Source: Betaproteobacteria bacterium HGW-Betaproteobacteria-16
GTDB lineage: Bacteria > Pseudomonadota > Gammaproteobacteria > Burkholderiales > Burkholderiaceae_C
Assembly: GCA_002840835.1 (NCBI GenBank)
Contig: PHCQ01000001.1
Coordinates: forward strand, 124,001 to 188,000
Direction: 5' to 3'
Length of the DNA stretch: 64,000 bases
This document shows positions 16,849-26,257 of the stretch, piece after piece. How positions within the stretch are numbered: the stretch's first letter is position 1; the number at the start of each line of letters is the position of its first letter. Position numbers and translations under genes: made by a program. The notes below the pieces were generated by a model. That model did not search any database and was not told the origin of the DNA. It saw only the letters and a program-made list of their open reading frames with translations.

Positions 16849-17982
16849 GTGCAAGGGCATGGGACCAGCGGCCTACGCGCGCGACAATGGCGCATGCCCG
16901 CCGTTCCGAGTCCGCCCTCGATCCCGCGACAGCGCCTGCGTTTCTGCAACGCGCCGGACGGCACCCGCATCGCCATCTCGTCCATCGGTTCAGGCCCACC
17001 GCTGCTGCGTGCAGCGCACTGGCTCAGCCACGTCGAACACGACCTGCACAGCCCAGTCTGGCGACCCTGGCTGACCGAACTCTCGCGCGACCACCACTAC
17101 ATCTGCTACGACCAGCGGGGCTGTGGTCTGTCCGACAGTGCGGTGGCCGACTTCTCGCTCGACGCCTGGGTGGGCGACCTCGAAGCCGTGGTCGACAGCC
17201 TGGGCTTGCGCCGTTTTCCGCTGATCGGCATGTCGCAAGGTGGCGCCGTGGCCATTGCCTATGCGGTGCGCCACCCGGACAAGGTGTCGCATCTGGTGCT
17301 GCCGGGCGCCTACGCGCGAGGCGCGCTGCAGCGTGCCACCAGCGATGCCGAGCGGCTGGAAGCAGAGACCCTGGTGAACCTCATCCGCCTGGGGTGGGGT
17401 CGGGACAACGCAGCCTTCCGGCAGGTGTTCACCAACCAGTTCATTCCTGGCGGCACGCCGGCGCAGCACCAGTGGTGGAACGAACTCGAGCGACTGACCG
17501 CCAGTCCCGAGAACGCCGCGCGCACGCTCGAGGCCTTCCACCGCGTCGACGTGACCGAACTTGCGCGCCAGTTGCGCGTGCCGACGCTGGTGCTGCATGC
17601 GCGGGGTGATGCGCGCGTGCCGTTCGATGAAGGGCTGCGGCTGGCGGCGCTGATCCCAGGGGCCCGATTTGTTCCGCTGGACAGCGACAACCACGTGTTG
17701 TTGGACTCCGAACCAGCGTGGCCCGCCTTCCTGGATGAACTGCGCACATTTCTGGGCGCCGCTGCGGCCGAGTCCACGCACGACAACGGTGATACCGCGC
17801 TGACACCGGCCGAGCGCGAGGTGCTACACCTCGTGGCCCTCGGCCTGGACAACGCGGCCATTGCGCAGCAGTTGAAGAAAAGTGACAAAACGGTGCGCAA
17901 CCAGGTGTCAAGCATCTTCGACAAACTGGGCGTGCACTCGCGGGCCGAGGTGATCGTGCGCGTGCTCGACCGAAAGCACTGA
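16849..17982 (+). CDS. Alpha/beta hydrolase fused to LuxR-type HTH domain
   Basis: A protein of about 377 residues with an N-terminal alpha/beta hydrolase domain: the oxyanion segment GSGPPLL, nucleophile elbow GMSQGGAV, acid residue near ARGDARVPFDEG and histidine in DSDNHVLL. The last 65 residues are a LuxR/GerE-type helix-turn-helix (LTPAEREVLHLVALGLDN, KSDKTVRNQVSSIFDKLGV). Such fusions probably sense a small molecule through the hydrolase fold and bind DNA. The GTG at 16849 has an AAGGAG site at good spacing; an ATG at 16894 is an alternative. Its targets are unknown. Confidence 0.83.
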   Translation: MQGHGTSGLRARQWRMPAVPSPPSIPRQRLRFCNAPDGTRIAISSIGSGPPLLRAAHWLSHVEHDLHSPVWRPWLTELSRDHHYICYDQRGCGLSDSAVADFSLDAWVGDLEAVVDSLGLRRFPLIGMSQGGAVAIAYAVRHPDKVSHLVLPGAYARGALQRATSDAERLEAETLVNLIRLGWGRDNAAFRQVFTNQFIPGGTPAQHQWWNELERLTASPENAARTLEAFHRVDVTELARQLRVPTLVLHARGDARVPFDEGLRLAALIPGARFVPLDSDNHVLLDSEPAWPAFLDELRTFLGAAAAESTHDNGDTALTPAEREVLHLVALGLDNAAIAQQLKKSDKTVRNQVSSIFDKLGVHSRAEVIVRVLDRKH

Positions 17983-18029
17983 TTGCCCGCTTGCCCCCAC
18001 GCAGTGGCGAGGGCCGCCACGCCCGAGAC

Positions 18030-19067
18030 TCAGGCGTAGCGCGGAATCATCTTCTCCAGCGGCAAGGGCACGATCTTGCCGGCCATGCCAGCGCAGCCGA
18101 AGGCCTGGAAACGGGCCTGGCAGATGTCTTTGGCGGCCAGCGTCGCGTCCTTGAAGAACTTGCGCGGGTCGAACTCGCCCGGGTTCTTTGCCATGGTGCG
18201 GCGCATGGCACCCGTCATGGCCAGGCGGATGTCGGTGTCGATGTTGACCTTGCGCACTCCGCTTCGGATACCGCGCACGATTTCCTCCACCGGCACGCCG
18301 TAAGTCTCCTTGATCTCGCCGCCATGCTCACGAATGATGGCCAGCCACTCCTGTGGCACGCTGCTTGATCCGTGCATCACCAGGTGCGTGTTCGGGATGG
18401 CCTGATGAATAGCCACGATGCGGTCCATGGCCAGGATGTCGCCGGTGGGCGGGCGGGTGAATTTGTAGGCGCCGTGGCTGGTGCCGATGGCGATGGCCAC
18501 TGCGTCCACGCCGGTCTGTGACACGAAGTCCTTGGCCTGCTGCGGGTCGGTCAGCATCTGATCGTGCGTGAGGTGCCCTTCCGCACCGACGCCGTCTTCT
18601 TCACCGGCCTCACCGGTTTCCAGCGAGCCCAGGCAACCGAGCTCGCCTTCCACCGACACGCCCACCGCGTGCGAGAACTTCACCACCTCGCGCGTCACGG
18701 CCACGTTGTACTCGTAGCTCGCCGGCGTCTTGGCGTCTTCCATCAGGGAGCCGTCCATCATCACGCTGCTGAACCCGCTGCGGATGGACTGCTGGCACAC
18801 CGCAGGTGTGGCGCCGTGGTCCTGGTGCATCACGATGGGAATGTGCGGGTACATCTCGATCGCCGCTTCCACCATCTTGCGCAGAAAGGGTTCACCGGCG
18901 TACTTGCGCGCACCCGCACTGGCCTGCAGGATCACCGGCGCGTTGCTGGCATCAGCGGCCTGCATGATGGCCTGGATCTGCTCCAGGTTGTTGACATTGA
19001 ACGCAGGCACGCCGTAGTGGTTTTCGGCGGCGTGGTCGAGCAGTTGGCGCAGGGCGATGAGGGCCAT
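18030..19067 (-). CDS. cbbA: Class II fructose-1,6-/sedoheptulose-1,7-bisphosphate aldolase
   Basis: A 345-residue zinc-dependent aldolase that condenses triose phosphates in the Calvin cycle and gluconeogenesis. Zinc and catalytic motifs are visible: [22 protein letters not shown] and VMHGSSSVP. Its length and the segment [20 protein letters not shown] fit the CbbA (Fba) type of proteobacterial autotrophs. The ATG at 19067 has a GAAGGA ribosome site. It is the last gene of the minus-strand cbb operon, 19 bases after cbbZ. Confidence 0.95.
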   Translation of the reverse strand: MALIALRQLLDHAAENHYGVPAFNVNNLEQIQAIMQAADASNAPVILQASAGARKYAGEPFLRKMVEAAIEMYPHIPIVMHQDHGATPAVCQQSIRSGFSSVMMDGSLMEDAKTPASYEYNVAVTREVVKFSHAVGVSVEGELGCLGSLETGEAGEEDGVGAEGHLTHDQMLTDPQQAKDFVSQTGVDAVAIAIGTSHGAYKFTRPPTGDILAMDRIVAIHQAIPNTHLVMHGSSSVPQEWLAIIREHGGEIKETYGVPVEEIVRGIRSGVRKVNIDTDIRLAMTGAMRRTMAKNPGEFDPRKFFKDATLAAKDICQARFQAFGCAGMAGKIVPLPLEKMIPRYA

Positions 19068-19086
19068 GGTGTGTCCTTCGGTGGGT

Positions 19087-19758
19087 TCAAGCAATGAGGG
19101 CGGAGAAATCGGCGATCACGCGGTCGGGATGGGCGCTTTCGATGGGTTGGCCCATGTTGTAGCCATAGGGCAGAACCCACACGGCCACACCCGCATTGCG
19201 CGCCGTGGCGACGTCGATGGATGAGTCGCCCACGAACAGTGCGCGTTCGCCACGGATGAGAAAGTGATGCAGGCAGTCGTGAACGCCCATGGGGTCGGGC
19301 TTCTTCAGCGGCAAGGTGTCACCGCTGATGACACGAGCAAACAACGGCGTGAGCTTGTGTGCATCCAGCACGACCTGGGTGTAGCGCTGCTCCTTGTTTG
19401 TGACCACCGCCAGCTTCACACCTCGTTCGCGCAAGGTCTGCAAGGTTTCCCGCACATGGGGGTAGAGATGGCTGCGCGTGCCACAGCGCTTCTGATAGTG
19501 CACACCAAAGGCCGCTTGAATGCGCGCAAAGCTCGCACTCCTTCGCACCGCTTCAGTGGTGCTCTTGTCGGTGAACGCCAGTGCCGAAATCAGCAGCTCC
19601 CGCGTGCCGTGGCCGATCCAGTCGTTGACCTGCTGCTGGCTGATGTGCGGGCGGTCGAAAGCCTCCAGCGTGTCATTGACCGCATCGGCGATTTCGGGCG
19701 CGGTCTCGATCAGCGTACCGTCGAGATCGAAGAGGATGAGGTCGAATGGGTTGTTCAC
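19087..19758 (-). CDS. cbbZ: Phosphoglycolate phosphatase
   Basis: A 223-residue HAD-superfamily phosphatase. Motif I is [17 protein letters not shown], motif II is in LAVVTNKEQ, and motifs III/IV are in KKPDPMG and [12 protein letters not shown]. Phosphoglycolate phosphatase removes 2-phosphoglycolate, the product of RuBisCO oxygenation. It sits between transketolase and aldolase in the cbb operon, as cbbZ does in Cupriavidus-type operons. Its close relative Gph has the same sequence features, so cbbZ is assigned by context. Confidence 0.93.
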   Translation of the reverse strand: MNNPFDLILFDLDGTLIETAPEIADAVNDTLEAFDRPHISQQQVNDWIGHGTRELLISALAFTDKSTTEAVRRSASFARIQAAFGVHYQKRCGTRSHLYPHVRETLQTLRERGVKLAVVTNKEQRYTQVVLDAHKLTPLFARVISGDTLPLKKPDPMGVHDCLHHFLIRGERALFVGDSSIDVATARNAGVAVWVLPYGYNMGQPIESAHPDRVIADFSALIA

Positions 19759-19784
19759 AGCAGATCACCCTTTTGAGGGGAATG

Positions 19785-21809
19785 TCATGCGAGCAGCCCT
19801 TTCACCGCCTCGACCACCTTGCGCACCGTGATGCCGAAGTGCTCATACAGGTCCTTGGCCGGAGCGGATTCGCCGAAGCTGGTGATGCCCACCACGGCGC
19901 CCGTGCGACCCACGTACTTGCGCCAGAAGTCCGGGTGAGCGGCTTCCACCGCCACAGCTGGCAGATCGAGCGGCAGCACGGCGTGCTGGTAGGCCAGCGG
20001 CTGGCGATCGAACACATTGGTGCATGGCATGGAAACCACGCGGGTGGCGATGCCCTCGGCCGCCAGCGCCCGATGGGCTTCCATGGCGAGCGAGGTCTCG
20101 GAACCCGTGGCCACCATCACCGCCACGGGGTTCACCCCTTCGGCCAGCACATAGCCGCCTTGACGAACACGGTTCGCCAAGGCGGCCTCGGTCAGGCGGG
20201 GCAGGTTCTGGCGCGACAGGCACAGCGCACTGGGTCCGTCACGGCGCTCGATGGCACAGGCCCAGGCCACTGCCGTTTCGAGACCATCGGCCGGTCGCCA
20301 CACGTCCAGCCCGGGCACCATGCGCAGGCTGGGGATGTGCTCCACGCTCTGGTGGGTGGGACCGTCTTCGCCCAGACCGATGCTGTCATGCGTGAACACA
20401 TGGATCACCCGCAGCTTCATCAACGCGGCCATGCGGATGGCGTTGCGCGAATAGTCACTGAAAGTGAGAAAGGTGCCGCCGTAGGGGATGTAACCACCGT
20501 GCAGCGCGATGCCGTTCATGATCGCAGCCATACCGAACTCACGCACACCGTAGCTCATGTGGTTGCCCCAGGCATCGCGGCCGGCCTTCACACAACCCTT
20601 GAAGTTGGTGAGATTGGAGCCGGTCAGGTCGGCGCTGCCACCGAAGAACTCGGGCACCAGCGGGGCCAGCACATCGAGCGCGTTCTGGCTGGCCTTGCGG
20701 GTGGCATAGGCGTCGGCTTTGGCGGCGATGGCTTCCAGCACTTCGGGCAGTTTGTCGGCAAATGCGGGGAGCAGATCACCGGCCATGCGGCGTTCGAACT
20801 CGGCCGCTTCCAGCGGGTACTGTGTGCGGTAGGCCTCGAAGCGATGGCGCCAGGCACGTTCGGCTGCGGCGCCGCGCTCCACGGCGTTCCAGGCGATGGC
20901 GATCTCGTCCGGGATGTCGAACGGTGGCGCCGTCCAGCCCAGTTGCTCTCGGGTGGCCGACACCTCGGCGGCACCTAGCGCGGCACCGTGCACGTCGTGC
21001 GTGCCGGCTTTGTTGGGTGAGCCCATGCCGATCACGGTCTTGCAGCAGATCAGCGTGGGCTTGCCGTGGGGCAGCGCGCCCTGCTTCTTCGCCTCTACCA
21101 GCGCGGCTTCGATGGCGGCGGGATTGTGGCCGTCCACGCTGGGAATCACATGCCAGCCGTAGGCCTCGAAGCGCTTGGGGGTGTCGTCGGTGAACCAGCC
21201 TTCGACGTGGCCGTCGATGGAGATGCCGTTGTCATCGTAGAAGGCCACCAGCTTCGAGAGGCGCAGCGTGCCTGCCAGCGCGCAGGCCTCGTGGCTGATG
21301 CCTTCCATCATGCAACCGTCGCCCAGGAAAGCGTAGGTGTGGTGGTCAACGATGTGGTGGCTGACGTCTTCGTCTTCGCGGTTGAATTCCTGCGCGAGCA
21401 GCTTTTCGGCCAGCGCCATGCCCACCGCGTTGCTGATGCCCTGGCCCAGCGGTCCGGTGGTGGTTTCCACGCCGGGGGTGATGCCCACCTCGGGGTGGCC
21501 GGCAGTCTTGCTGTGCAACTGGCGGAAGTTCTTCAGCTCGCTCATGGGCAGGTCGTAACCCGTCAGGTGCAGCAGCGCGTAGATCAGCATCGAGCCGTGG
21601 CCGTTGGACAGCACGAAGCGGTCGCGGTCGGGCCAGTGTGGGTTGCTGGGGTTGTGCTTGAGGTGGCGGCTCCACAGCACCTCGGCGATATCGGCCATGC
21701 CCATGGGCGCGCCGGGATGGCCGCTCTTGGCTTTTTCCACCGCATCGACGGCGAGCATGCGGATGGCATTGGCCATCTGGCGGGCGAGTTCGGGAGAGGG
21801 GTTGTTCAT
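19785..21809 (-). CDS. cbbT: Transketolase
   Basis: A 674-residue thiamine-diphosphate enzyme that transfers two-carbon units in the Calvin and pentose phosphate cycles. Visible features are [12 protein letters not shown] near the N-terminus, the cofactor-binding [13 protein letters not shown] segment, and the pyrimidine domain [10 protein letters not shown] and [15 protein letters not shown]. Length is typical. The start at 21809 removes an out-of-place upstream extension through the repeat region. It lies 26 bases before cbbZ and about 185 bases after cbbP, with a repeat in that gap. Confidence 0.96.
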   Translation of the reverse strand: MNNPSPELARQMANAIRMLAVDAVEKAKSGHPGAPMGMADIAEVLWSRHLKHNPSNPHWPDRDRFVLSNGHGSMLIYALLHLTGYDLPMSELKNFRQLHSKTAGHPEVGITPGVETTTGPLGQGISNAVGMALAEKLLAQEFNREDEDVSHHIVDHHTYAFLGDGCMMEGISHEACALAGTLRLSKLVAFYDDNGISIDGHVEGWFTDDTPKRFEAYGWHVIPSVDGHNPAAIEAALVEAKKQGALPHGKPTLICCKTVIGMGSPNKAGTHDVHGAALGAAEVSATREQLGWTAPPFDIPDEIAIAWNAVERGAAAERAWRHRFEAYRTQYPLEAAEFERRMAGDLLPAFADKLPEVLEAIAAKADAYATRKASQNALDVLAPLVPEFFGGSADLTGSNLTNFKGCVKAGRDAWGNHMSYGVREFGMAAIMNGIALHGGYIPYGGTFLTFSDYSRNAIRMAALMKLRVIHVFTHDSIGLGEDGPTHQSVEHIPSLRMVPGLDVWRPADGLETAVAWACAIERRDGPSALCLSRQNLPRLTEAALANRVRQGGYVLAEGVNPVAVMVATGSETSLAMEAHRALAAEGIATRVVSMPCTNVFDRQPLAYQHAVLPLDLPAVAVEAAHPDFWRKYVGRTGAVVGITSFGESAPAKDLYEHFGITVRKVVEAVKGLLA

Positions 21810-21862
21810 GATTGACCTTCGATGCTTGGAGATTCGGGTTTCTGGCGGAGGTGTCTGCTGGC

Positions 21863-21969
21863 GGGCCCCCACCCCTGCCCTCCCCCAGAGGGGGAGGGAG
21901 TGATACGGGGAAGCGCTCGCACTCGGGCTTTCACTCCTCCTCCCTCTGGGGAAGGCGGGGATGGGGGCC
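21863..21969. repeat. Large imperfect inverted repeat between cbbP and cbbT
   Basis: Two arms of about 40 bases (21863-21903 and 21931-21969) are inverted copies, both rich in CCCC/GGGG runs around an AGAGGG core, with a 27-base spacer. Each arm also folds on itself. It resembles the paired REP-like elements common in Burkholderiales chromosomes and lies inside the cbb operon. Confidence 0.75.
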
Positions 21970-21994
21970 TGCGCGAAGCAGCGTCGCTAAAAAG

Positions 21995-22879
21995 TCAAGC
22001 CAAGCCCATGGCTCTCTTCTTGCGTTCCACCATTCGCCAAATAAAGGGCGTGAAGATCAGCTGCATCGCCAGCTCCATCTTTCCGCCCGGCACCACGATG
22101 GTGTTGGCGCGGCTCATCATGGAGCCGTGCACCATGCTGAGCAGGTACTGGAAATCGATGCCCTTGGGTTTCGCAAAGCGAATCACCACCATGCTCTCGT
22201 CGGCGGTGGGCACGTCGCGCGCCACGAAGGGGTTACTGGTGTCCACGATGGGCACACGCTGGAAGTTCACGTGGGTGTGCTGGAACTGCGGGGTGATGTA
22301 GTGCACGTAGTCGGGCATGCGGCGCAGGATGGTGTCGGTCACCGCATCGGCGCTGTAGCCGCGCATGTTCTTGTCGCGCCAGAGCTTCTGGATCCACTCC
22401 AAATTAATCACGGGCACCACGCCCACCAGCAAGTCCGGGTACTGCGCCACATTGACTTCGGGTGTCACCACCGCACCGTGCAGGCCTTCATAAAACAGCA
22501 TGTCGGTGTCTGTGGGCAGATCTTCCCAGGCGGTAAAGGTCCCCGGCTCCTGCTGGTACGGCGCGGCCTCTTCGGCGTTGTGCAGGTACTTTCGGCTGCG
22601 TCCCTGACCGGTTTCGCCGTAGCTGCGAAACAGCGTCTCGATCTCTTCAAAGAGATTGGATTCAGGGCCGAAATGGCTGAAGTTCCGGTTGCCTTCAGCC
22701 TCGGCCTCGGCGGCCTTGAGCTTCATCTGCTTACGGTCGTAGCGGTGGAAGCTGTCGCCTTCAATCACGGCAGCGGTCACGCCTTCGCGTCGGAAAATGT
22801 TCTCGAACGTGCGGGTGACGGTGGACGTGCCCGCTCCACTGGAGCCCGTGATGGCGATGATGGGGTGGCGTTCTGACAT
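21995..22879 (-). CDS. cbbP: Phosphoribulokinase
   Basis: A 294-residue kinase that makes ribulose 1,5-bisphosphate from ribulose 5-phosphate, a step specific to the Calvin cycle. The P-loop is ITGSSGAGTSTVTRTF, and the family segments VIEGDSFHRYDR, HFGPESN and FYEGLHGAV are present. Size and motifs match the octameric proteobacterial enzyme. It is encoded between cbbF and cbbT. Since the enzyme has no use without RuBisCO, the RuBisCO genes are expected elsewhere in the genome. Confidence 0.96.
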   Translation of the reverse strand: MSERHPIIAITGSSGAGTSTVTRTFENIFRREGVTAAVIEGDSFHRYDRKQMKLKAAEAEAEGNRNFSHFGPESNLFEEIETLFRSYGETGQGRSRKYLHNAEEAAPYQQEPGTFTAWEDLPTDTDMLFYEGLHGAVVTPEVNVAQYPDLLVGVVPVINLEWIQKLWRDKNMRGYSADAVTDTILRRMPDYVHYITPQFQHTHVNFQRVPIVDTSNPFVARDVPTADESMVVIRFAKPKGIDFQYLLSMVHGSMMSRANTIVVPGGKMELAMQLIFTPFIWRMVERKKRAMGLA

Positions 22880-22936
22880 GGCGTACTCCGAATAAACAAA
22901 CTGGGTCAGGCGCCGAGGCCCTTGTCCAAGGGCACC

Positions 22937-23006
22937 GCGGAACCGGCTTTGCCGGGCCGCCAGTGCCGCCTCCTTGAGGGGGCGACGCCGAAGGCGGCGC
23001 GGGGGC
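22937..23006 (-). repeat. Dispersed stem-loop repeat, copy B (full)
   Basis: Three consecutive hairpins can be read: GGCTTTGCC type, CTCCTTGAGGGGG, and CGCCGAAGGCGGCG. The same set recurs at 30399-30466 and, in part, at 9063-9106 and 41547-41615. It starts 8 bases after the cbbF stop codon and lies in the cbbF-cbbP gap. Confidence 0.85.
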
Positions 23007-23014
23007 GTGTTTCA

Positions 23015-24112
23015 CTAATCCCTGAACAGAGAGCGCTCCGCAAACAGCGGGTTGCGCTCGTCCTTGAAGGCTTGCGGTTCTGCGTGGTAACGCTCGATGC
23101 GCTCCACTTCATTCTTTGACCCGAACACCAGGCCAATGCGCTGGTGCAGTGAGGTCGGCCTCACGGCAAGCATGGGTTCGCGACCGGTGCTGGCGCGCCC
23201 GCCCGCCTGTTCGATGAGCATGCCCACCGGGTTGGCCTCATAGAGCAGGCGCAGGCGGCCTGGCTTGCTCGCGTCCTTGGTGTCGCGCGGATACATGAAC
23301 ACGCCGCCGCGCATGAGGATGCGGTGGGCTTCGGCCACCATGCTGGCGATCCAGCGCATGTTGAAGTCCTTGCCACGCGGACCGGTCTTGCCGGCCAGGC
23401 ATTCGTCCACGTAGCGTTTCACTGGCGCCTCCCAGAAGCGGCTGTTGGAAGCATTGATGGCGAACTCCTGCGTGTCTTCGGGCACGGTCATGGTCGGGTG
23501 GGTAAGCATGAACTGACCCAGGTTGGGGTCGAGCGTGAAGCCCGCCACGCCATTGCCCACCGTGAGCACCAGCATGGTGGTGGGGCCATAGAGCGCGTAG
23601 CCGGCGGCCAGTTGCTGTGCGCCAGGTTGCAGGAAGTCGGCTTCGACCACGTCGCGCCCGCTGTCAATGACTTCCTGAGGCGCACGCAAGATGCTGAAGA
23701 TGCTGCCCACTGTGACATTGACATCGATGTTGCTGGAGCCGTCCAGCGGGTCGAACACCAGCATGTACTTGCCACGCTGCAAGGTGTCTGGGATCTGGTA
23801 GGGCTCGTCCATCTCTTCAGATGCCATGCCCGCCAGATGACCACCCCATTCGGTCATCTGGGTGAAGTACTCGTTGCTGATCACATCCAGGCGCTTCTGC
23901 TCTTCGCCCTGCACGTTCAGGCTGGTGGCCACATCCACCACCGGGTTGCCCAGCACGCCGGTGAGTTCACCAAAGGCCACCGAGCGCGCAATGGCCTTGC
24001 AGGCCAGCGCCACGTCGAGCACCAGGGCGTTGAAGTCCCCGCTGGCCGACGGAAAGCGGCGGCGCTGCTCGATCAGGTACTGGGTGAGGGTGAAGCGGCG
24101 TCGTGTGGTCAT
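23015..24112 (-). CDS. cbbF: Class I fructose-1,6-bisphosphatase
   Basis: A 365-residue sugar phosphatase of the Calvin cycle and gluconeogenesis. Metal- and substrate-binding segments are visible: [40 protein letters not shown] and [18 protein letters not shown]. The start at 24112 ([13 protein letters not shown]) is the expected family start, and the upstream open frame overlapping cbbY is rejected. It follows cbbY by 46 bases and precedes cbbP, with a stem-loop repeat between cbbF and cbbP. Confidence 0.95.
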   Translation of the reverse strand: MTTRRRFTLTQYLIEQRRRFPSASGDFNALVLDVALACKAIARSVAFGELTGVLGNPVVDVATSLNVQGEEQKRLDVISNEYFTQMTEWGGHLAGMASEEMDEPYQIPDTLQRGKYMLVFDPLDGSSNIDVNVTVGSIFSILRAPQEVIDSGRDVVEADFLQPGAQQLAAGYALYGPTTMLVLTVGNGVAGFTLDPNLGQFMLTHPTMTVPEDTQEFAINASNSRFWEAPVKRYVDECLAGKTGPRGKDFNMRWIASMVAEAHRILMRGGVFMYPRDTKDASKPGRLRLLYEANPVGMLIEQAGGRASTGREPMLAVRPTSLHQRIGLVFGSKNEVERIERYHAEPQAFKDERNPLFAERSLFRD

Positions 24113-24158
24113 GGTGGTTGGGCACTGCCAAAGGTGAAAGAAAAAGAGAGAACGCCCT

Positions 24159-24890
24159 TCAGGCCCGAGCGCGCTGTGCAGGCTCGGCCGCCAGCCATTC
24201 GCGCAGGCGCGACACGCTGACCGCAGCCAGATCGGGCACCACACGCAGCGCCCCCTGAAAACGGTGGTGACGGGTGAAACCGGTCGGCGTGATCACGGTG
24301 GACAGACCCGCGCCCATGGCGGAGTGCAAGCCATTGGCAGAGTCCTCAAACGCGATGCACGCATCAGCGGGCAGGCCCATGTCGCCCAGCACCCGCAGGT
24401 ACACCTGTGGATGGGGCTTCTTGATGGGTGCCGATGAGGCGTCTGCAATGGCCACGAAGTTCATCCGCCAGTCGGCCCCGATGGCGTGGCGCAGCAACGC
24501 CGCCACATTGACCGGCGAAGTGGTGGTGGCTATGGAAAGCGCCAGACCCTGCTCGAGGGCCTCGTTCATCAGGGCCAGCACCCCGGGACGCAATGAAACA
24601 GCACCGCCATTCACCGCGTTTTCATAGAACGCCGTCTTGATTTCGTGCAAACGGTCGATGGTGGCCCGCACCGCGCCGCCCTGCAGTTCCTTGAGGTCGG
24701 GTTGAACACTGCGCCAGTGGTGAAGCATGCGCTCCTTGCCACCAGAGATGTCGAGCAGTTGGGTGTACTGTTCGGGGGTCCAGTGCCAGTCCAGCCCCTC
24801 TTCGGCAAAGGCGTGGTTGAAAGCCGCCAGGTGCAGGGCTTCGGTGTCGGCCAGGCTGCCGTCGACATCAAAAATCAGCGCTTTCAACAT
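24159..24890 (-). CDS. cbbY: HAD-family sugar phosphatase CbbY
   Basis: A 243-residue HAD phosphatase. Motif I is [16 protein letters not shown], the cap region contains GLDWHW, and later motifs include [23 protein letters not shown] and [11 protein letters not shown]. CbbY enzymes remove the RuBisCO inhibitor xylulose 1,5-bisphosphate, which fits its place in the cbb operon. It is the first gene of the operon, with a GGGAGG ribosome site, and shares a short control region with the divergent cbbR. Confidence 0.92.
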   Translation of the reverse strand: MLKALIFDVDGSLADTEALHLAAFNHAFAEEGLDWHWTPEQYTQLLDISGGKERMLHHWRSVQPDLKELQGGAVRATIDRLHEIKTAFYENAVNGGAVSLRPGVLALMNEALEQGLALSIATTTSPVNVAALLRHAIGADWRMNFVAIADASSAPIKKPHPQVYLRVLGDMGLPADACIAFEDSANGLHSAMGAGLSTVITPTGFTRHHRFQGALRVVPDLAAVSVSRLREWLAAEPAQRARA

Positions 24891-24936
24891 GGGGCCTCCC
24901 GCTTCCAGAACCCCTGTCTCACCGGGGGATGGACGG

Positions 24937-24965
24937 ACTATAAGTACGCGATGAAGTAAGGTAAA
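24937..24965 (-). promoter_or_regulatory. Candidate cbb operon promoter
   Basis: On the minus strand TTTACC (24965-24960) and TATAGT (24942-24937) are separated by 17 bases, a good sigma70-like pair with a weak -35. It lies about 47 bases upstream of cbbY. Confidence 0.65.
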
Positions 24966-25003
24966 TTCACGATTTATTCAATTTCGATTAAGAAAAACCT
25001 TAA
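24962..25003. promoter_or_regulatory. Candidate CbbR operator
   Basis: Two inverted repeats lie between cbbY and cbbR: TAAAT-N5-ATTTA at 24962-24976, overlapping the -35 box of the cbb promoter, and TTAAG-type TTAA...TTAA at 24988-25003, overlapping the cbbR start. They contain TNA-N8-TNA spacings as described for CbbR sites. The layout fits activation of the operon and autoregulation of cbbR. Confidence 0.55.
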
Positions 25004-25944
25004 TGAAGAACGCCACCATTCGGCAACTCCGGGTGTTCGCCGAGGTCGCACGGCACCTCAGCTTCGCTCGCGCGGCAGAAGTGCTGCACCTCACGCCACC
25101 GGCGGTGACCATGCAGGTGAAAGAGCTGGAGGGCCATATTGGTCTGCCGCTTTTTGAGCGCCAGGGGCGTCAGGTGACGCTGACCACGGCGGGCGAATAC
25201 ATGCTGGTCTACGCGCGCAGGGTGCTGGCCACGCTGAAAGATGCCGAAGATGCCGCCGCGCGCCTGCAGCGGCTGGAGGTGGGCACGCTCACCATCGGCA
25301 TGGTGAGCACCGCCAAGTACTTCCTGCCCGGCCTGCTGGCCGAGTTCCGGCGCGAGCACGAAGGTATCGAGATCCGGTTGGCCGTGGGCAACCGCGAACA
25401 ACTGGTGAAGATGCTACACGGCAACGAAGTGGACATTGCCATCATGGGCCGCCCGCCCACCGAACTGGCCACCCGCGCCGAGCCGTTCGCGGCCCACCCC
25501 CATGTGTTTGTGGCGCCCACCGACCACCCGCTGCTCAAGGTGGATCCCCTCACGGTGAATCACTTGCGACCCTATGGCTTCATCCTGCGCGAGCGCGGTT
25601 CGGGCACCCGGGCGGCCATGGAAGCTTTCCTGGCGTCATCGCGCATGGAGCCCCGCGTGGTGATGGAAATGACCAGCAATGAGACCATCAAGCAGGCGGT
25701 GATGGCGGGCCTGGGCATCAGCTTCCTGTCGCTGCACACCATCGGCCTGGAGCTGGAGCACCAGCTGATAGCCACGCTCGACGTTGAGGGCACGCCCATC
25801 GTGCGCGGCTGGAACGTAGTGCACACGCTGTCCAAGCTGCTCTCGCCAGCCGCCGAGGCGTTTCGCTATTTCATGCTGGAACGTGCCGAAGGCGCACTGG
25901 CCAGCAAGTACGGGCACCTGCTTCGCTTGCACACGGCCCCCTGA
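25003..25944 (+). CDS. cbbR: LysR-type regulator of Calvin cycle genes, CbbR
   Basis: A 313-residue LysR-family regulator. The N-terminal helix-turn-helix is FARAAEVLHLTPPAVTMQVK and the rest is a substrate-binding-like effector domain (from about residue 90). Its position divergent from the cbb operon and its motifs support CbbR, which activates cbb genes in response to metabolites such as NADPH or sugar phosphates. A 112-base control region lies between it and cbbY. The ATG overlaps a palindrome, suggesting autoregulation. Confidence 0.93.
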   Translation: MKNATIRQLRVFAEVARHLSFARAAEVLHLTPPAVTMQVKELEGHIGLPLFERQGRQVTLTTAGEYMLVYARRVLATLKDAEDAAARLQRLEVGTLTIGMVSTAKYFLPGLLAEFRREHEGIEIRLAVGNREQLVKMLHGNEVDIAIMGRPPTELATRAEPFAAHPHVFVAPTDHPLLKVDPLTVNHLRPYGFILRERGSGTRAAMEAFLASSRMEPRVVMEMTSNETIKQAVMAGLGISFLSLHTIGLELEHQLIATLDVEGTPIVRGWNVVHTLSKLLSPAAEAFRYFMLERAEGALASKYGHLLRLHTAP

Positions 25945-25996
25945 CCTTTGAGGCCAGGCGCGAGAGCGCCACGCCCCCCACTTTCACACAGCAACC

Positions 25997-26218
25997 ATGA
26001 CCTCATTGAACACGCCCACCGACGAACGCCTGACCCAGCTGGAGATCAAGATCAGCTACACCGAAGACCTGCTCGACACCCTCAATGCCCTGGTGGCACA
26101 GCAGCAGGACCAGATCGACCTGCTGCTGCGTGAAGTGGCCCGCCTTCGGCAGCAGGACACGGGCCTGGGCGCCGGTGGTCAGCACGTACCTGGCGACGAA
26201 TTGCCCCCGCACTACTGA
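25997..26218 (+). CDS. slyX: SlyX family protein
   Basis: A 73-residue protein with a heptad pattern typical of SlyX: RLTQLEIKISYTEDLLDTLN followed by LVAQQQDQIDLLLREVARL and a C-terminal ELPPHY. The molecular role of SlyX is not established; it is a small coiled-coil cytoplasmic protein. It starts 52 bases after cbbR on the same strand and is convergent with mrp. Confidence 0.85.
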   Translation: MTSLNTPTDERLTQLEIKISYTEDLLDTLNALVAQQQDQIDLLLREVARLRQQDTGLGAGGQHVPGDELPPHY

Positions 26219-26257
26219 AGGCGCACCAACCGTCCGTATTTGCGCGGGCTCAGCCTC

